A DNA stretch of 64,000 bases, from positions 62,001-126,000 of the forward strand of contig JACPYT010000016.1 of the NCBI GenBank assembly GCA_016195805.1. The letters run 5' to 3'. Positions within the stretch are counted from its first letter, which is position 1. Every line of letters starts with the position of its first letter. This document shows, in pieces, positions 46,668 through 56,653 of this stretch. The stretch comes from Hydrogenophilales bacterium. Its GTDB lineage: Bacteria; Pseudomonadota; Gammaproteobacteria; Burkholderiales; Thiobacillaceae. Below the pieces are notes generated by a model, which was not told where the DNA came from, searched no databases, and worked only from the letters and a program-made list of their open reading frames with translations. Made by a program: the position numbers and the translations under genes.

Positions 46668-47123
46668 ATGAGTGGATTGATCGCTAATTTTCCGACCGAC
46701 GGTATCGTGACAGTCAACCGGGTGGTACTGAAACCGGAATACACGGTGGATGACCTGCAGGAGCGGGTGGCGTTTCTGTGCGAGAACGTCAAGACCTACC
46801 ATTCCGATACGGGTTTCGTCGGCGGCTTCGTTGCGTTGAACTCCGGTCAGGTGTCGAACGAAGGCTCGACCATCGGCCAGGCTGTCGAAAGCCCGATGAA
46901 GGGCAAGGAGGCGCTGATCGTGACCTTCTGGACCGATTTCGAGAATCACGAGAAATCGCACCGTTCCGCAACCTTCCAGCCGCTGTTCCAGAAAGTGCTG
47001 GACCTGTGCGAAAACGGCAACGAGGAAATCGCCTACGAAATGCTGTGGTCCGGCAAGGCCTACGGTCCCGACGAGATCGCGGCGGCGCGTCAGGCCAAGG
47101 CGCAATACGCCCACGCAGCCTGA
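46668..47123 (+). CDS. Small SOR-like (sulfur oxygenase reductase-like) protein
   Basis: A 151-aa cytoplasmic protein with no named domain I can assign firmly. By eye the block TFWTDFENHEKSHR (86-99) closely matches TFWKDWKDHEEMHR of sulfur oxygenase reductase, where the two His bind iron; a Glu at 120 (in EEIAYEML) fits the third ligand, and Cys38 with GFVGGF (49-54) fits the catalytic Cys and GFVGF region. It is half the length of SOR (about 310 aa). Strong AGGAG site and leader dyad GTGTAG/CTACAC. An ABM-type dimeric barrel is the alternative. Confidence 0.6.
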   Translation: MSGLIANFPTDGIVTVNRVVLKPEYTVDDLQERVAFLCENVKTYHSDTGFVGGFVALNSGQVSNEGSTIGQAVESPMKGKEALIVTFWTDFENHEKSHRSATFQPLFQKVLDLCENGNEEIAYEMLWSGKAYGPDEIAAARQAKAQYAHAA

Positions 47124-47145
47124 ACGCCTGGGCAGATGAAGTCGG

Positions 47146-47176
47146 AGCGGCGGGGGAAACCCCGCCGCTTTTTTTC
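47146..47176 (+). terminator. Intrinsic terminator of the SOR-like gene
   Basis: AGCGGCGGGG (47146-47155), loop GAAA, CCCCGCCGCT (47160-47169), then seven T. A perfect ten-pair stem with a full T tract, ending the SOR-like transcript. Confidence 0.93.
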
Positions 47177-47235
47177 GCCTGGATGGAGGTTATCGGCCTG
47201 GAACGCCGAATCCGACCGCGCCACCCTGGCGCGGA

Positions 47236-48258
47236 TCAGCTGGGGTCTTCCATGGCACGCGCATATTGCCCGTCGCGCGCCAGGCCATTGAGGCGGCAGC
47301 GCTTGAGAAGCGCCTGCTGCGCGGCGCCGACGTTGCCTTCCCGGCCCTTCCATGCGGCCAGCACCGGCGCCTGCAGCGCCCGCCCGTACGAGAAGCTGAC
47401 CTGCCAGGGCTGCAGCCCCATCGCGTTCATGGCGTTGAGGTGGTCGGTCGCGTCTTCCGCGCTCTGTCCGCCGGAGAGGAACACGATTCCCGGCACCGCC
47501 GCCGGCACGTAGCGCCTGAGGCAACGCAGCGTGGCTTCGGCAACCTCCTGAATGCCGGCCTGGCGTACACATTTCTTGCCGGCGATCACCATGTTTGGCT
47601 TCAGCAGCATGCCCTCGAACCGCACGCGCTGGGCATCCAGCTCGGCGAACACCGTTTGCAGCACCTGCGCCGTCACCGCTTCGCAGCGCTCGATGCCGTG
47701 GGCGCCGTCCATCAGCACTTCCGGCTCCACGATCGGCACCAGCCCGGCCTCCTGGCACAGCGCGGCGTAGCGCGCCAGCGCGTGGGCATTGGCGCGGATG
47801 CCGAACGGCGACGGCAGGTCGCGCTCGTCGATGTCGATCACCGCCCGCCACTTGGCGAACTGCGCGCCCAGTTGACGGTATTCGGCAAGCCGGTCGCGCA
47901 GGCCGTCCAGCCCCTCGGTGATCTTGTCGCCGGGGCAGAGCGCCAGCGCCTTGGCGCCTTGGTCGACCTTGATGCCGGGAACGATGCCCCGGTCCGCCAG
48001 CAGCCTGGGGAAGGGAACGCCCTCGCGGGTACGCTGGCGCAGGGTTTCGTCGAACAGGATGATGCCGCCGATATGGCGCTCGATGCCGTCGGCGGTGAAC
48101 AGGATTTCGCGGTAACGCCGGCGGTTTTCCTCGGTGGATTCCACCTGGATGGAATCGAAGCGCTTCTTGATGGTGGGGTTGCTTTCGTCTGCGGCCAGCA
48201 CGCCTTTCTGCTTGGCGACAATGGCGTTCGCCACGGACTTGAGTTCGTCGATATTCAT
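47236..48258 (-). CDS. fba: Fructose-bisphosphate aldolase class I
   Basis: A 340-aa Schiff-base aldolase: GVLAADESNPTIKKRF, the catalytic Lys in GMLLKPNMVIAG, and FLSGGQSAEDAT and SFSYGRALQ. Class I enzymes are less common in bacteria than class II. With the PPi-phosphofructokinase downstream it fits a reversible glycolytic or Calvin-cycle role. Confidence 0.95.
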   Translation of the reverse strand: MNIDELKSVANAIVAKQKGVLAADESNPTIKKRFDSIQVESTEENRRRYREILFTADGIERHIGGIILFDETLRQRTREGVPFPRLLADRGIVPGIKVDQGAKALALCPGDKITEGLDGLRDRLAEYRQLGAQFAKWRAVIDIDERDLPSPFGIRANAHALARYAALCQEAGLVPIVEPEVLMDGAHGIERCEAVTAQVLQTVFAELDAQRVRFEGMLLKPNMVIAGKKCVRQAGIQEVAEATLRCLRRYVPAAVPGIVFLSGGQSAEDATDHLNAMNAMGLQPWQVSFSYGRALQAPVLAAWKGREGNVGAAQQALLKRCRLNGLARDGQYARAMEDPS

Positions 48259-48419
48259 GGACTACGATCCTCCGGACGGGATGAAAGCATCGGATTTCCG
48301 GGCAATGTCCTGGCGCCCGTCATCCCTCACTGTAGACCTTAAACTTTTAAGCTTCAGCGCGGATCACGATGTGTGCAGCAGCCGGCGGTCACCGGTAAGC
48401 TGAGGGATAATCGCCCTCC

Positions 48420-49364
48420 ATGCCATCCCCCCGCCATCCCCCTGCCATTTTCCTCATGGGGCCGACCGCCTCGGGCAAGACCGCGCTGGCGGTCAGCCTG
48501 GTCGAACGCTTCCCGCTCGAAATCATCAGCGTCGACTCGGCGCTGGTGTATCGCGGCATGGATATCGGCACCGCCAAGCCCGATGCCGCCACGCTCGCCC
48601 GTGCGCCGCACCATCTGCTGGATATCCGCGACCCCACCGAAGCCTATTCCGCCGCGGCGTTCTGCGACGATGCGCGGCGCCTGATGGTCGACATCGTCGC
48701 GCGCGGCAGGGTGCCGCTGCTGGTCGGCGGCACCATGCTGTATTTCCGCGCGCTGCTGCAGGGGCTGGATGACCTGCCGCGTGCCGATGCGGCGCTGCGA
48801 AAAGACCTGGAAGCGGAGGCAGCCGAGCGGGGCTGGCCGGCGCTGCATGCCGAGCTGGCGCAGGTCGACCCGGCGACCGCGGCGCGGCTGGCGCCGAACG
48901 ATTCGCAGCGCATCGGCCGCGCGCTGGAAATTTTCCGGCTCACCGGCAGCCCGATGTCGGCGCTGCTCGACCGCGTGCAATCCGCGCTGCCGTATCGCGT
49001 GTTGCAACTCGCCCTCATCCCGTCCGACCGCGCGGTGCTGCATCGGCGCATCGCCGCACGTTTCGACGCCATGCTTGCCGCGGGCCTGGTCGATGAAGTG
49101 AAAGCCCTGCGCCGAACCCATGCGCTCACCTCCGATCTGCCCGCCATGCGCGCGGTCGGCTACCGCCAGGCGTGGGCCTGTCTCGACGGCGAAATTGATT
49201 TGAGGGAATTGCGCGAGCAGGGTATTGCCGCCACTCGCCAGCTCGCCAAGCGCCAGCTCACCTGGCTGCGTTCATGGCCCGATGCGGTGGTGCTGGATTG
49301 CCTGGCGGAGGATCTGGAGGTGCAGGCCGTGGAAAAGGTGCAGGCCCACCTGCAGGCCGAATGA
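48420..49364 (+). CDS. miaA: tRNA dimethylallyltransferase MiaA
   Basis: Adds dimethylallyl to A37 of tRNAs reading UNN codons. The 314-aa protein has [11 protein letters not shown] (Walker A), [18 protein letters not shown], and [12 protein letters not shown]. Four bases separate its stop from the convergent xseA stop. Confidence 0.96.
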   Translation: MPSPRHPPAIFLMGPTASGKTALAVSLVERFPLEIISVDSALVYRGMDIGTAKPDAATLARAPHHLLDIRDPTEAYSAAAFCDDARRLMVDIVARGRVPLLVGGTMLYFRALLQGLDDLPRADAALRKDLEAEAAERGWPALHAELAQVDPATAARLAPNDSQRIGRALEIFRLTGSPMSALLDRVQSALPYRVLQLALIPSDRAVLHRRIAARFDAMLAAGLVDEVKALRRTHALTSDLPAMRAVGYRQAWACLDGEIDLRELREQGIAATRQLAKRQLTWLRSWPDAVVLDCLAEDLEVQAVEKVQAHLQAE

Positions 49365-49368
49365 CGCC

Positions 49369-50724
49369 CTAATCCTTGCCGGTCGTTTCGACCCTGGCGC
49401 GGGCTTGCCCGCGATGGAAGCGGATGTCGACGGTGTCGCCCGGCTTGAGGGACGCGGCGTCCTGTACCACTGCGCCGTTTTCCAGCTGGACGATGCTGTA
49501 GCCGCGCGCCAGCACGCCTTCCGGATTGAGATGGGCGAGACTGCTGGTGAAGCGATACAGCTCGAGTTGGCGCTGGCCCAGGCCGCCCTGTACCGCGCGC
49601 CGGCCGCGCAGGCCCAATGCGTCCAGACGCTGCTGTTCGCGCTGGATGACGTGACGCGGCGTCACCAGCCGCTGGCTCAGGCGCGCGAGCTGCAAGTGTT
49701 CACGCGCCAAGCGCGTGTCGCCGGCATGGCGGAGCCGCTGCACCAGCTGGTTCAGACCGGTCTGCCGGCTGCGCAACTGTTCGGCCGGGTGGAGCAGCCG
49801 CCGCGCCAGGTAATCCAGCCGCTGTATCTCGTTGTGCTGTTTGCGGCCCAAGTGGTGTTGCATCTGGCGGGCCAGGTGTCCCAGTTGCTGCAACAATTCC
49901 TGGCGTACCGGGCTGGCGAGTTCGGCCGCCGCCGTCGGCGTCGGCGCGCGCAGGTCGGCGGCGAAGTCGGCCAGGGTGAAATCGGTTTCGTGGCCGACGC
50001 CGCTCACCACCGGCATCGGGCTCGCCGCAATCGCGCGCGCCACCGCCTCGTCGTTGAACGCCAACAGATCCTCCAGCGAACCGCCGCCGCGGCACACCAG
50101 CAGCACGTCGCACTCGGCGCGCGCGCCAGCGGTGCGGATCGCCGCGGCGATCTGCGCCCCGGCACCTGCACCCTGCACCGGAGTGGGGTAGAGGATCACC
50201 GGCAGCCCCGGCATGCGGCGCGTCAGCGCGGTCAGCACGTCGTGCAGTGCGGCGGCCTGCGGCGAAGTGACGATGCCGATGCGGTGCGGAAAGCGCGGCA
50301 GGGCGCGCTTCTTCATCGGGTCGAACAGGCCTTCGGCTTCCAGTTTCGCCTTCAGCTTGAGGAAGGCTTCGTACAGGCGCCCGGCGCCGGCGCGGCGGAT
50401 CGTTTCGGCGCCCAGCTGGAATTCGCCGCGCGCCTCGTACAGCGAGGGCAGGGCGCGGATCTCGACGTGGTCGCCGTTGGCCGGGATGAAGTCGGCAAAC
50501 TGGTTGCGCCCGCGGAACATCACGCAGCGCACCTGTGCATTGGCATCCTTGAGGGAGAAGTACCAGTGGCCCGATGCGGCACGGGTAAAATTGGACACTT
50601 CGCCTTCCACCCACAACAGTGGCAATTGCGATTCCAGCGCGCGACGCGCCATGCGGTTGAGTTCGCTGACGGTGAGCACGGGCAGGGCAGGTGCGCGGTC
50701 GGGAAGGTCGTCCTGAAAATTCAT
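49369..50724 (-). CDS. xseA: Exodeoxyribonuclease VII large subunit
   Basis: Single-strand exonuclease subunit, 451 aa. N-terminal OB fold (about 15-105), then the catalytic region with [30 protein letters not shown] and [13 protein letters not shown], and a long helical C-terminal part. The small subunit is not in this window. Confidence 0.95.
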   Translation of the reverse strand: MNFQDDLPDRAPALPVLTVSELNRMARRALESQLPLLWVEGEVSNFTRAASGHWYFSLKDANAQVRCVMFRGRNQFADFIPANGDHVEIRALPSLYEARGEFQLGAETIRRAGAGRLYEAFLKLKAKLEAEGLFDPMKKRALPRFPHRIGIVTSPQAAALHDVLTALTRRMPGLPVILYPTPVQGAGAGAQIAAAIRTAGARAECDVLLVCRGGGSLEDLLAFNDEAVARAIAASPMPVVSGVGHETDFTLADFAADLRAPTPTAAAELASPVRQELLQQLGHLARQMQHHLGRKQHNEIQRLDYLARRLLHPAEQLRSRQTGLNQLVQRLRHAGDTRLAREHLQLARLSQRLVTPRHVIQREQQRLDALGLRGRRAVQGGLGQRQLELYRFTSSLAHLNPEGVLARGYSIVQLENGAVVQDAASLKPGDTVDIRFHRGQARARVETTGKD

Positions 50725-51060
50725 GGCCTGCAGGATAACGGGTTAGCCTCGGCACGGTTCATGCACAGTCATCAAACGCTCATAAAAAAAATCTGACCAC
50801 CCTATTGACGGTAATTGTGTTTTTATAAGTCGCTGATATTAAAGGAATAAGTGCATTGTCTACTTTTTGGGCCAAACCACTTTTTCCTTTGTGGACGGGC
50901 GTTTAGAGAGATCGGCAGGGAGTTTCTCACAGACTTATCCACATCATTTGTGGAGAACTCGAAGGCACCCCGAAAAAAGTCGCCAGCATAAATTGGTGCT
51001 TGCCGAAACCTGCGCGTGGGCGCTACATTTCGCCTGTTGTTTTATTGGGAGTGGTATCCA
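50725..51060. other. AT-rich xseA-exbB intergenic region
   Basis: This 336-bp gap has no convincing gene. The left part (50780-50860) is AT-rich for this genome. It contains facing DnaA-box-like sites (annotated separately) and another TGTGGAC at 50889-50895. The GGGAGTGG before GTG 51061 is the exbB ribosome site. Promoters for xseA and exbB must be here, but no strong hexamer pair is obvious. Confidence 0.5.
50935..50957. promoter_or_regulatory. Facing DnaA boxes
   Basis: TTATCCACA (50935-50943) is a consensus DnaA box. After five bases, TGTGGAGAA (50949-50957) is an inverted box with one mismatch. The pair could regulate exbB or titrate DnaA. No replication genes lie nearby, so it is not taken as an origin. 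Confidence 0.5.
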
Positions 51061-51666
51061 GTGCTTGCCATCATCGAGGCGGCCGGTTGGCCGATCTGGC
51101 TGTTGATCCTGGCGTCTGTCATCGCCGTGGCCATCATCATCGAACGGGCCTATAGCTTGCGTAGCCAGGAAGTGGCGCCTGCCGGTCTGCTGCAGGAAAC
51201 CATCAAGGTATACAAGGAACGCGGCGTGACGCAGGAACTGGTCGCGCATCTGGCCGAGGGATCCCCGCTGGGGCGGATTTTTGCGACCGCGCTGAAGAAC
51301 GCCCACAACTCGCGCGAAGTGATGAAGGAATCCATCGAGGAATCCGGGCGCGCCGTCACCCACGAACTCGACCGCTTCCTGACCTCGTTGGGTACCGTCG
51401 CCAGCATGGCGCCTCTGCTCGGCCTGTTCGGCACGGTGATCGGCATGATCGAGATCTTCGGCGCGCAGACCGGTACCGGCACCAACCCCGGCCAGCTGGC
51501 GCACGGCATTTCGATCGCGCTGTACAACACCGCGTTCGGCCTGATCGTGGCGATCCCGGCGATGATTTTCTATCGCTTCTTCCGTGCCAAGGTGGAGTCG
51601 CTGGTGGTCGACATGGAGCAGCAGGCGATCAAGCTGGTGGAAATCGTCCACGGCGAGCGGAAATGA
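51061..51666 (+). CDS. exbB: Biopolymer transporter ExbB (MotA/TolQ/ExbB family)
   Basis: Proton-channel subunit powering TonB, 201 aa. Three membrane segments (about 8-28, 110-130, 155-180) with the conserved MAPLLGLFGTVIGMIE region. GTG 51061 was chosen because it follows a GGGAG site; an earlier ATG adds a poor N-terminus. The gene ends immediately before the inverted-repeat element. Confidence 0.92.
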   Translation: MLAIIEAAGWPIWLLILASVIAVAIIIERAYSLRSQEVAPAGLLQETIKVYKERGVTQELVAHLAEGSPLGRIFATALKNAHNSREVMKESIEESGRAVTHELDRFLTSLGTVASMAPLLGLFGTVIGMIEIFGAQTGTGTNPGQLAHGISIALYNTAFGLIVAIPAMIFYRFFRAKVESLVVDMEQQAIKLVEIVHGERK

Positions 51667-51933
51667 GAGCCTGTTGCAGCAGAAATCATGTCCCGCGTTG
51701 AGACCAGGATCGGATGGATGCAAGGCGCAGTGCGCAAGCAAGGGCCATTCCCTTGCCAAGCGCTGCAACGCAGCAGACGCCGATCCTGGCCTCAACCCGG
51801 AGGGCCGGTTGCCTACGGGCGCATTGCCGCGTTGCGGGTCGCTCATTTGGAACAGCCAAACCTCACTCCCCACGCCTTGCCCTGCATCCCGCAGGCAATC
51901 GGCGCGGGACATGATTTCTACTGAAACAGGCTC
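51667..51933. mobile_element. MITE-like inverted-repeat element between exbB and exbD
   Basis: A 267-bp block starting one base after the exbB stop. Terminal arms of 31 bp (51667-51697 and 51903-51933) are inverted copies differing at two positions; they begin GAGCCTGTT and contain AGAAATCATGTCCCGCG. Inside are two more inverted pairs (51697-51713 with 51780-51796; 51809-51822 with 51884-51898). No transposase gene and no target duplication is visible. It leaves exbD without a clear Shine-Dalgarno. A structured RNA is the alternative reading. Confidence 0.7.
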
Positions 51934-51939
51934 TATCCC

Positions 51940-52356
51940 ATGAATTTTCGTAAAGGCCGCCGCGAGGACTATCCGGAAATCAACCTGATTCCGTTCATCG
52001 ACATCCTGCTCGTCATCGTGATTTTCCTTGCGGTGACCACGACCTACGCGCGCTTCGCCGAACTCAAGATCAATCTGCCCACCAGCAGCGCCGCCCAGAC
52101 CCCCAACCCGCCCAAGCAGATCGAGGTCGCCGTATCCGAGGACGGCCGCTACGAGATCGACAGCACGGTGGTGGCCGATGCGTCGATCGACGGGCTGGCT
52201 GCCGCACTCAAGAAAGCTGCCGGCAGCGAGAACGAGCCCGTGGTGGTGATCAACGCCGATGCGCAGGCCACCCATCAATCCGTGGTGAACGTGATGGAAG
52301 CGGCGCGCCGCGAGGGGCTGACCCGCATTACCTTCGCCACCCAGACCAACCCCTAA
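51940..52356 (+). CDS. exbD: Biopolymer transporter ExbD
   Basis: A 138-aa partner of ExbB: short cytoplasmic N-terminus, one membrane segment with the proton-carrying Asp in INLIPFIDILLVIVIFLAV, and a periplasmic domain. exbB and exbD usually abut; here a 273-bp gap with the inverted-repeat element separates them, and only a weak AGG lies upstream of the ATG. Confidence 0.93.
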   Translation: MNFRKGRREDYPEINLIPFIDILLVIVIFLAVTTTYARFAELKINLPTSSAAQTPNPPKQIEVAVSEDGRYEIDSTVVADASIDGLAAALKKAAGSENEPVVVINADAQATHQSVVNVMEAARREGLTRITFATQTNP

Positions 52357-52367
52357 GCGGGCGTTCC

Positions 52368-53354
52368 ATGTTTTCCCTTCAGCATGTCTGGGCGCGCACC
52401 GGCGCGTTCACCGTGCTGCTCCTGCCCCTCGCCATGCTGTTCGCTGCCGTGTCCGGATTGCGCCGTCTGGCGTATCGGCGCGGCTGGCTGCGCGTCGAGT
52501 CCGTCGGCGTGCCGGTGATCGTGGTCGGCAACATCACCGCCGGCGGCAGCGGCAAGACCCCGCTGGTGATCTGGCTGGTGAACTGGCTGCGCAGTCAGGG
52601 CTATCGCCCCGGGGTGATCAGCCGCGGCTATGGCGGCCACGCGCGCGGCTGCGTCGAGGTGCAGACCGACAGTCCGCCGGCGTTGGTGGGCGACGAACCG
52701 GCGCTGATCCGGCTCAAGACAGCCGCTCCGGTGGTGGTCGGACGCGACCGGGTGGCGGCGGCGCGCACCCTGTTGGAACGCCACCCGGGCGTGGACGTGA
52801 TCGTGTCCGACGACGGCCTGCAGCATTACCGGCTGCACCGCGACATCGAGCTGGCCGTCATCGATGCGGCGACCGGGCTGGGCAACGGCTGGCCACTGCC
52901 GGCGGGCCCGCTGCGCGAACCGCCCGGGCGGCTGCGCAGCGTGGATGCGGTCGTCCAGGTGGTGCGCGGCGCCGTCCCGCCCCGTACCGATCGACCGGCT
53001 GCCTGGCGTGCCGATTACACCGCAGGGCAGGCCTATCGGCTGCGCACCCCGCAGGAAAGGCAGGCGCTGCGCGACCTGCCGTCGCACGACTGGCTTGCGG
53101 CGACCGGCATCGGCCGGCCGCAGGGCTTTTTTGCCATGCTCGATACGCACGGCCTGCGCTACCGTCCGCGTACTTTCCCCGATCACCATGTTTTCCGACC
53201 AACGGACTTGCCCGCCGACGCGGCGGTGCTAATGACCGAAAAAGACGCGGTAAAATGCCGGGAATTTGCAGGACCGGACTGGTGGGCGGTGGAACTGGAT
53301 GTCGCCCCCGAAGACGGGTTCGTTCGCTGGTTGGGCGCACGCCTCAAACAATAA
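52368..53354 (+). CDS. lpxK: Tetraacyldisaccharide 4'-kinase LpxK
   Basis: Lipid A kinase, 328 aa. Membrane anchor at about 12-32, Walker A in GNITAGGSGKTPL, SRGYGG, DDGLQHYRL, and LTEKDAVK-like MTEKDAVKC near the C-terminus. It follows exbD by 11 bp, an order (exbBD-lpxK-kdsB) common in betaproteobacteria. Confidence 0.95.
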   Translation: MFSLQHVWARTGAFTVLLLPLAMLFAAVSGLRRLAYRRGWLRVESVGVPVIVVGNITAGGSGKTPLVIWLVNWLRSQGYRPGVISRGYGGHARGCVEVQTDSPPALVGDEPALIRLKTAAPVVVGRDRVAAARTLLERHPGVDVIVSDDGLQHYRLHRDIELAVIDAATGLGNGWPLPAGPLREPPGRLRSVDAVVQVVRGAVPPRTDRPAAWRADYTAGQAYRLRTPQERQALRDLPSHDWLAATGIGRPQGFFAMLDTHGLRYRPRTFPDHHVFRPTDLPADAAVLMTEKDAVKCREFAGPDWWAVELDVAPEDGFVRWLGARLKQ

Positions 53355-53391
53355 GAATGCTCGCGCGCGTGGGTCTGAGGGAGGGTTGGGA

Positions 53392-54501
53392 ATGAAAGGT
53401 TCTGACTGGAGCGATCGCCGTCATCCCTGTCAATGGGAGGCCGAAAGCGAAGACACCGGATTCTGGGTGCCCGATCGTTCCGAGATCGTCACCCAGTTTT
53501 TCACCCGCTACCTGTTCTTTTCGCTCGCGGTCATCTATTTCTCCACGCTGGAAAGCGTTCGCCCGGTGCTGTTCAGCATCGAGCAGCTGCTGATCGCGCT
53601 GGGCGTTTATTTCTTCGTCAACAGCTGGTTCTTCCGGCAGGCGCTGCAAGGCGTCACGCTGCTGAAAATCCGCAGCGCCATGAGTGCCGACCTGATCATC
53701 GTCACCCTGTGCGTGATGCACGATCCCAATCCCATCCCGCCTTCGGCCCTGGCATTCCTGATGGTGCTGCTGGGCAACGGCATGCGCTATGGCATGCGGC
53801 TGTTCGCCGAAGTGCTGGGCGGCGCGTTTCTCGGCATGGCGATCGCCTTTGCCTTCCGCTACCGGGTGGGCGGATTCGAGGTCAATGCCGGCGATGTGTT
53901 TTTCGGCGTGTTCTGGGTCACCCTGGCCTTGTATGCCTACATCCTGATGGGGCGTATCGAGGATCAGCGCCGCCAGCTCGATTACCGCAGCCGTTTCGAT
54001 ACGCTGACCGGGCTGCTCAACCGCCACGGCCTGCTGGCCGCGGCAGACACCCTCTTCGACAGGGCGACAGCGGATACCCCGGCCACCGTGCTGTTTGCCG
54101 ACCTCAACCAGTTCAAGGCGGTCAACGACCGCTACGGTCACGGCGTGGGCGACCGCGTGCTGGCCGAGTTCGCGCAGATATTCAACGAGTCGGCCGAGAT
54201 GGGGGTGTGCGGGCGCTGGGGCGGGGATGAATTCGTCGCCATCCTGCCGCAGCGTGACGAAGCCGCCATCCGCCAGATTTTCGAACGCATCGAGGCCCGT
54301 ACCGAAGCCTGGAGCGCCAGCAACGGCCTGCCGATGGCGGTCAGCCTGGGCGTCGCCCACGCCCCGCGCGACGGCAACGACCTGGTGACGCTGCTGTCGG
54401 TGGCCGACATCCATCTTTATCAAAGCAAGTCGCACCAGTCCGAAACGGCTGAGGCGCCCCCGAATTACAGGACCCTGATCAATGAACCCGAAGCTTCTTG
54501 A
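53392..54501 (+). CDS. Membrane-bound diguanylate cyclase (GGDEF)
   Basis: A 369-aa protein with about five N-terminal membrane segments (residues about 35-185) and a C-terminal GGDEF domain with [12 protein letters not shown] (motif near 277), [14 protein letters not shown] and SLGVAHAP. No RxxD inhibitory site precedes the GGDEF. It should make c-di-GMP. It sits between lpxK and trm112, an insertion into an otherwise conserved order. ATG 53392 follows a GGAGGG region. Confidence 0.9.
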   Translation: MKGSDWSDRRHPCQWEAESEDTGFWVPDRSEIVTQFFTRYLFFSLAVIYFSTLESVRPVLFSIEQLLIALGVYFFVNSWFFRQALQGVTLLKIRSAMSADLIIVTLCVMHDPNPIPPSALAFLMVLLGNGMRYGMRLFAEVLGGAFLGMAIAFAFRYRVGGFEVNAGDVFFGVFWVTLALYAYILMGRIEDQRRQLDYRSRFDTLTGLLNRHGLLAAADTLFDRATADTPATVLFADLNQFKAVNDRYGHGVGDRVLAEFAQIFNESAEMGVCGRWGGDEFVAILPQRDEAAIRQIFERIEARTEAWSASNGLPMAVSLGVAHAPRDGNDLVTLLSVADIHLYQSKSHQSETAEAPPNYRTLINEPEAS

Positions 54502-54667
54502 AATCCTCGTCTGCCCGGTCTGCAAGGGCCCGCTCGACTGGAAGAAATCCGCACACGAACTGGTGTGCCGCGCGTGCCGCCTGGCCTATCCGATCCGCGA
54601 CGACATTCCGGTGATGCTGCCGGAAGAGGCGCGCGCGCTGTCGCCTGACGAAATTCACGGCAAGTAG
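54482..54667 (+). CDS. Trm112 family protein
   Basis: A 61-aa zinc-finger-like protein: [13 protein letters not shown] and [12 protein letters not shown] with four Cys, then [12 protein letters not shown]. Homologues activate methyltransferases in archaea and eukaryotes; the bacterial partner is unknown. lpxK-trm112-kdsB is a standard order. It overlaps the diguanylate cyclase by 20 bp. Confidence 0.93.
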   Translation: MNPKLLEILVCPVCKGPLDWKKSAHELVCRACRLAYPIRDDIPVMLPEEARALSPDEIHGK

Positions 54668-54680
54668 CGCGGACTCAGGC

Positions 54681-55439
54681 ATGCATTTCCGCGTAGTCAT
54701 CCCCGCCCGTTACGCGTCCAGTCGCCTGCCGGGCAAGCCGCTGGCGGATATCGGCGGGCGCCCCATGGTGCTGCATGTACTGGAGCGCGCCCTGCAGGCG
54801 GGCGCCGAATCGGTGGTAGTCGCCACCGACGATGCGCGCGTGCAGCAGGCCGTCGAAGCCGCCGGCTACCAGGCCCTGATGACTTCGCCGGACCATCAGT
54901 CGGGCACCGAGCGCCTGGTCGAGGTCGCCGAAACCTTGCGTTGGCCGGACGACACGCTGGTGGTCAACGTGCAGGGCGACGAACCTTTGATCGACCCGGC
55001 GCTGATCCGCGAAGCCGCGCGCCAGCTGGTGTTGCACGACGATGCGGTAATGGCCACGCTGGCGCATCCGATCCACGACCACGCCGACTTCGTCAATCCC
55101 AACGTCGTCAAGGTGGTGGCCGACGAAGCCGGCTACGCGCTGTATTTCAGCCGTGCGCCCATCCCCTGGCCGCGCGACGCGTTTGCTGCGCAGCAGGCGA
55201 TGCCGCACGAGCTCGGCGCGCTGCGCCACATCGGCCTGTACGCCTACCGTGCCGGCTTCCTGCGCACCTATGCCAGCCTGGCCAGCTCGCCGCTGGAACG
55301 TTACGAGATGCTCGAACAGCTGCGCGTGCTGTGGCACGGCCACCGCATCAGCCTCGGCATCACGCCCACCGCGCCCGCCCCGGGGGTGGATACGCCGGAA
55401 GACCTGGCGCGGGTTCGCGCGCTCTTCCAGGCTGCATAG
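54681..55439 (+). CDS. kdsB: CMP-KDO synthetase
   Basis: 3-deoxy-manno-octulosonate cytidylyltransferase, 252 aa. [39 protein letters not shown] and the C-terminal [11 protein letters not shown]. It activates KDO for lipid A inner core, in line with lpxK two genes upstream. Confidence 0.96.
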   Translation: MHFRVVIPARYASSRLPGKPLADIGGRPMVLHVLERALQAGAESVVVATDDARVQQAVEAAGYQALMTSPDHQSGTERLVEVAETLRWPDDTLVVNVQGDEPLIDPALIREAARQLVLHDDAVMATLAHPIHDHADFVNPNVVKVVADEAGYALYFSRAPIPWPRDAFAAQQAMPHELGALRHIGLYAYRAGFLRTYASLASSPLERYEMLEQLRVLWHGHRISLGITPTAPAPGVDTPEDLARVRALFQAA

Positions 55440-55526
55440 CAGCCTCTTGAATCCCGCAATAAAAAATTTTAAGTGTTGTTCGAATCGCGCTTGCCTTAGG
55501 CTAGTGCGGTTTTGACATATCCATAA

Positions 55527-56195
<669 letters not shown>

Positions 56196-56200
56196 CGGCG

Positions 56201-56566
56201 ATGCCGCAACAGGTTCACCCGCTGACCGACACCGAACGCTGGATCGTCTCCAGCGCGGTGAAGGAACGCTACGGCAGGGACGTCGAGATCCAGGACGTCG
56301 AAACCGAAATCCGCCTGCATATCGACGACCGCGAATTGACGCTGTGCCCGGGCTTTTACTGGAACGAGCACGGCTGCCATTTCGTGCTGTCCAAAACGGG
56401 CGACTCGCGTTATCGCAGCATGTTCTTCTATCGCATCCGCGATCGCTTCAGCACTGGCCGCGAAGAGTACGACGACATCGGCGACTGCGTCACCACGCTG
56501 CTGAAAATGCAGGCCGACGAGGAAGCCAAGCGTCTGGCCGAGGGCGACGCGTCCGGCAACAGTTAA
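56201..56566 (+). CDS. Conserved hypothetical protein after adk
   Basis: A 121-aa acidic protein I do not recognise. It has no signal or membrane segment. Notable blocks: PLTDTERWIVSSAVKERYG, LTLCPGFYWNEHGCHFVLSK and FFYRIRDRFSTGREEYDD. It starts five bases after adk and is followed by a terminator, so it is the last gene of the exbB-adk series. Confidence 0.7.
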   Translation: MPQQVHPLTDTERWIVSSAVKERYGRDVEIQDVETEIRLHIDDRELTLCPGFYWNEHGCHFVLSKTGDSRYRSMFFYRIRDRFSTGREEYDDIGDCVTTLLKMQADEEAKRLAEGDASGNS

Positions 56567-56573
56567 GCAATCC

Positions 56574-56597
56574 AAGCCAGCTCCATGCTGGCTTTTT
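56574..56597 (+). terminator. Intrinsic terminator of the lpxK-adk series
   Basis: AAGCCAGC (56574-56581), loop TCCAT, GCTGGCTT (56587-56594), then TTT. It lies eight bases after the unknown gene and ends the operon before pfp. Confidence 0.85.
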
Positions 56598-56653
56598 GTT
56601 ATGTCTGACCCGGGCAACCGGGTTCCATCAGGATAAAGAGGAGAAGCACCAAC

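Noticed and set aside
50725-51060. A chromosomal or plasmid replication origin at the DnaA boxes
   Set aside because: Only two facing boxes and no dnaA, dnaN, parAB or rep genes nearby.
51688-51924. Open frames within the inverted-repeat element
   Set aside because: They follow from the palindromic sequence; they have no ribosome site and no recognisable domain.
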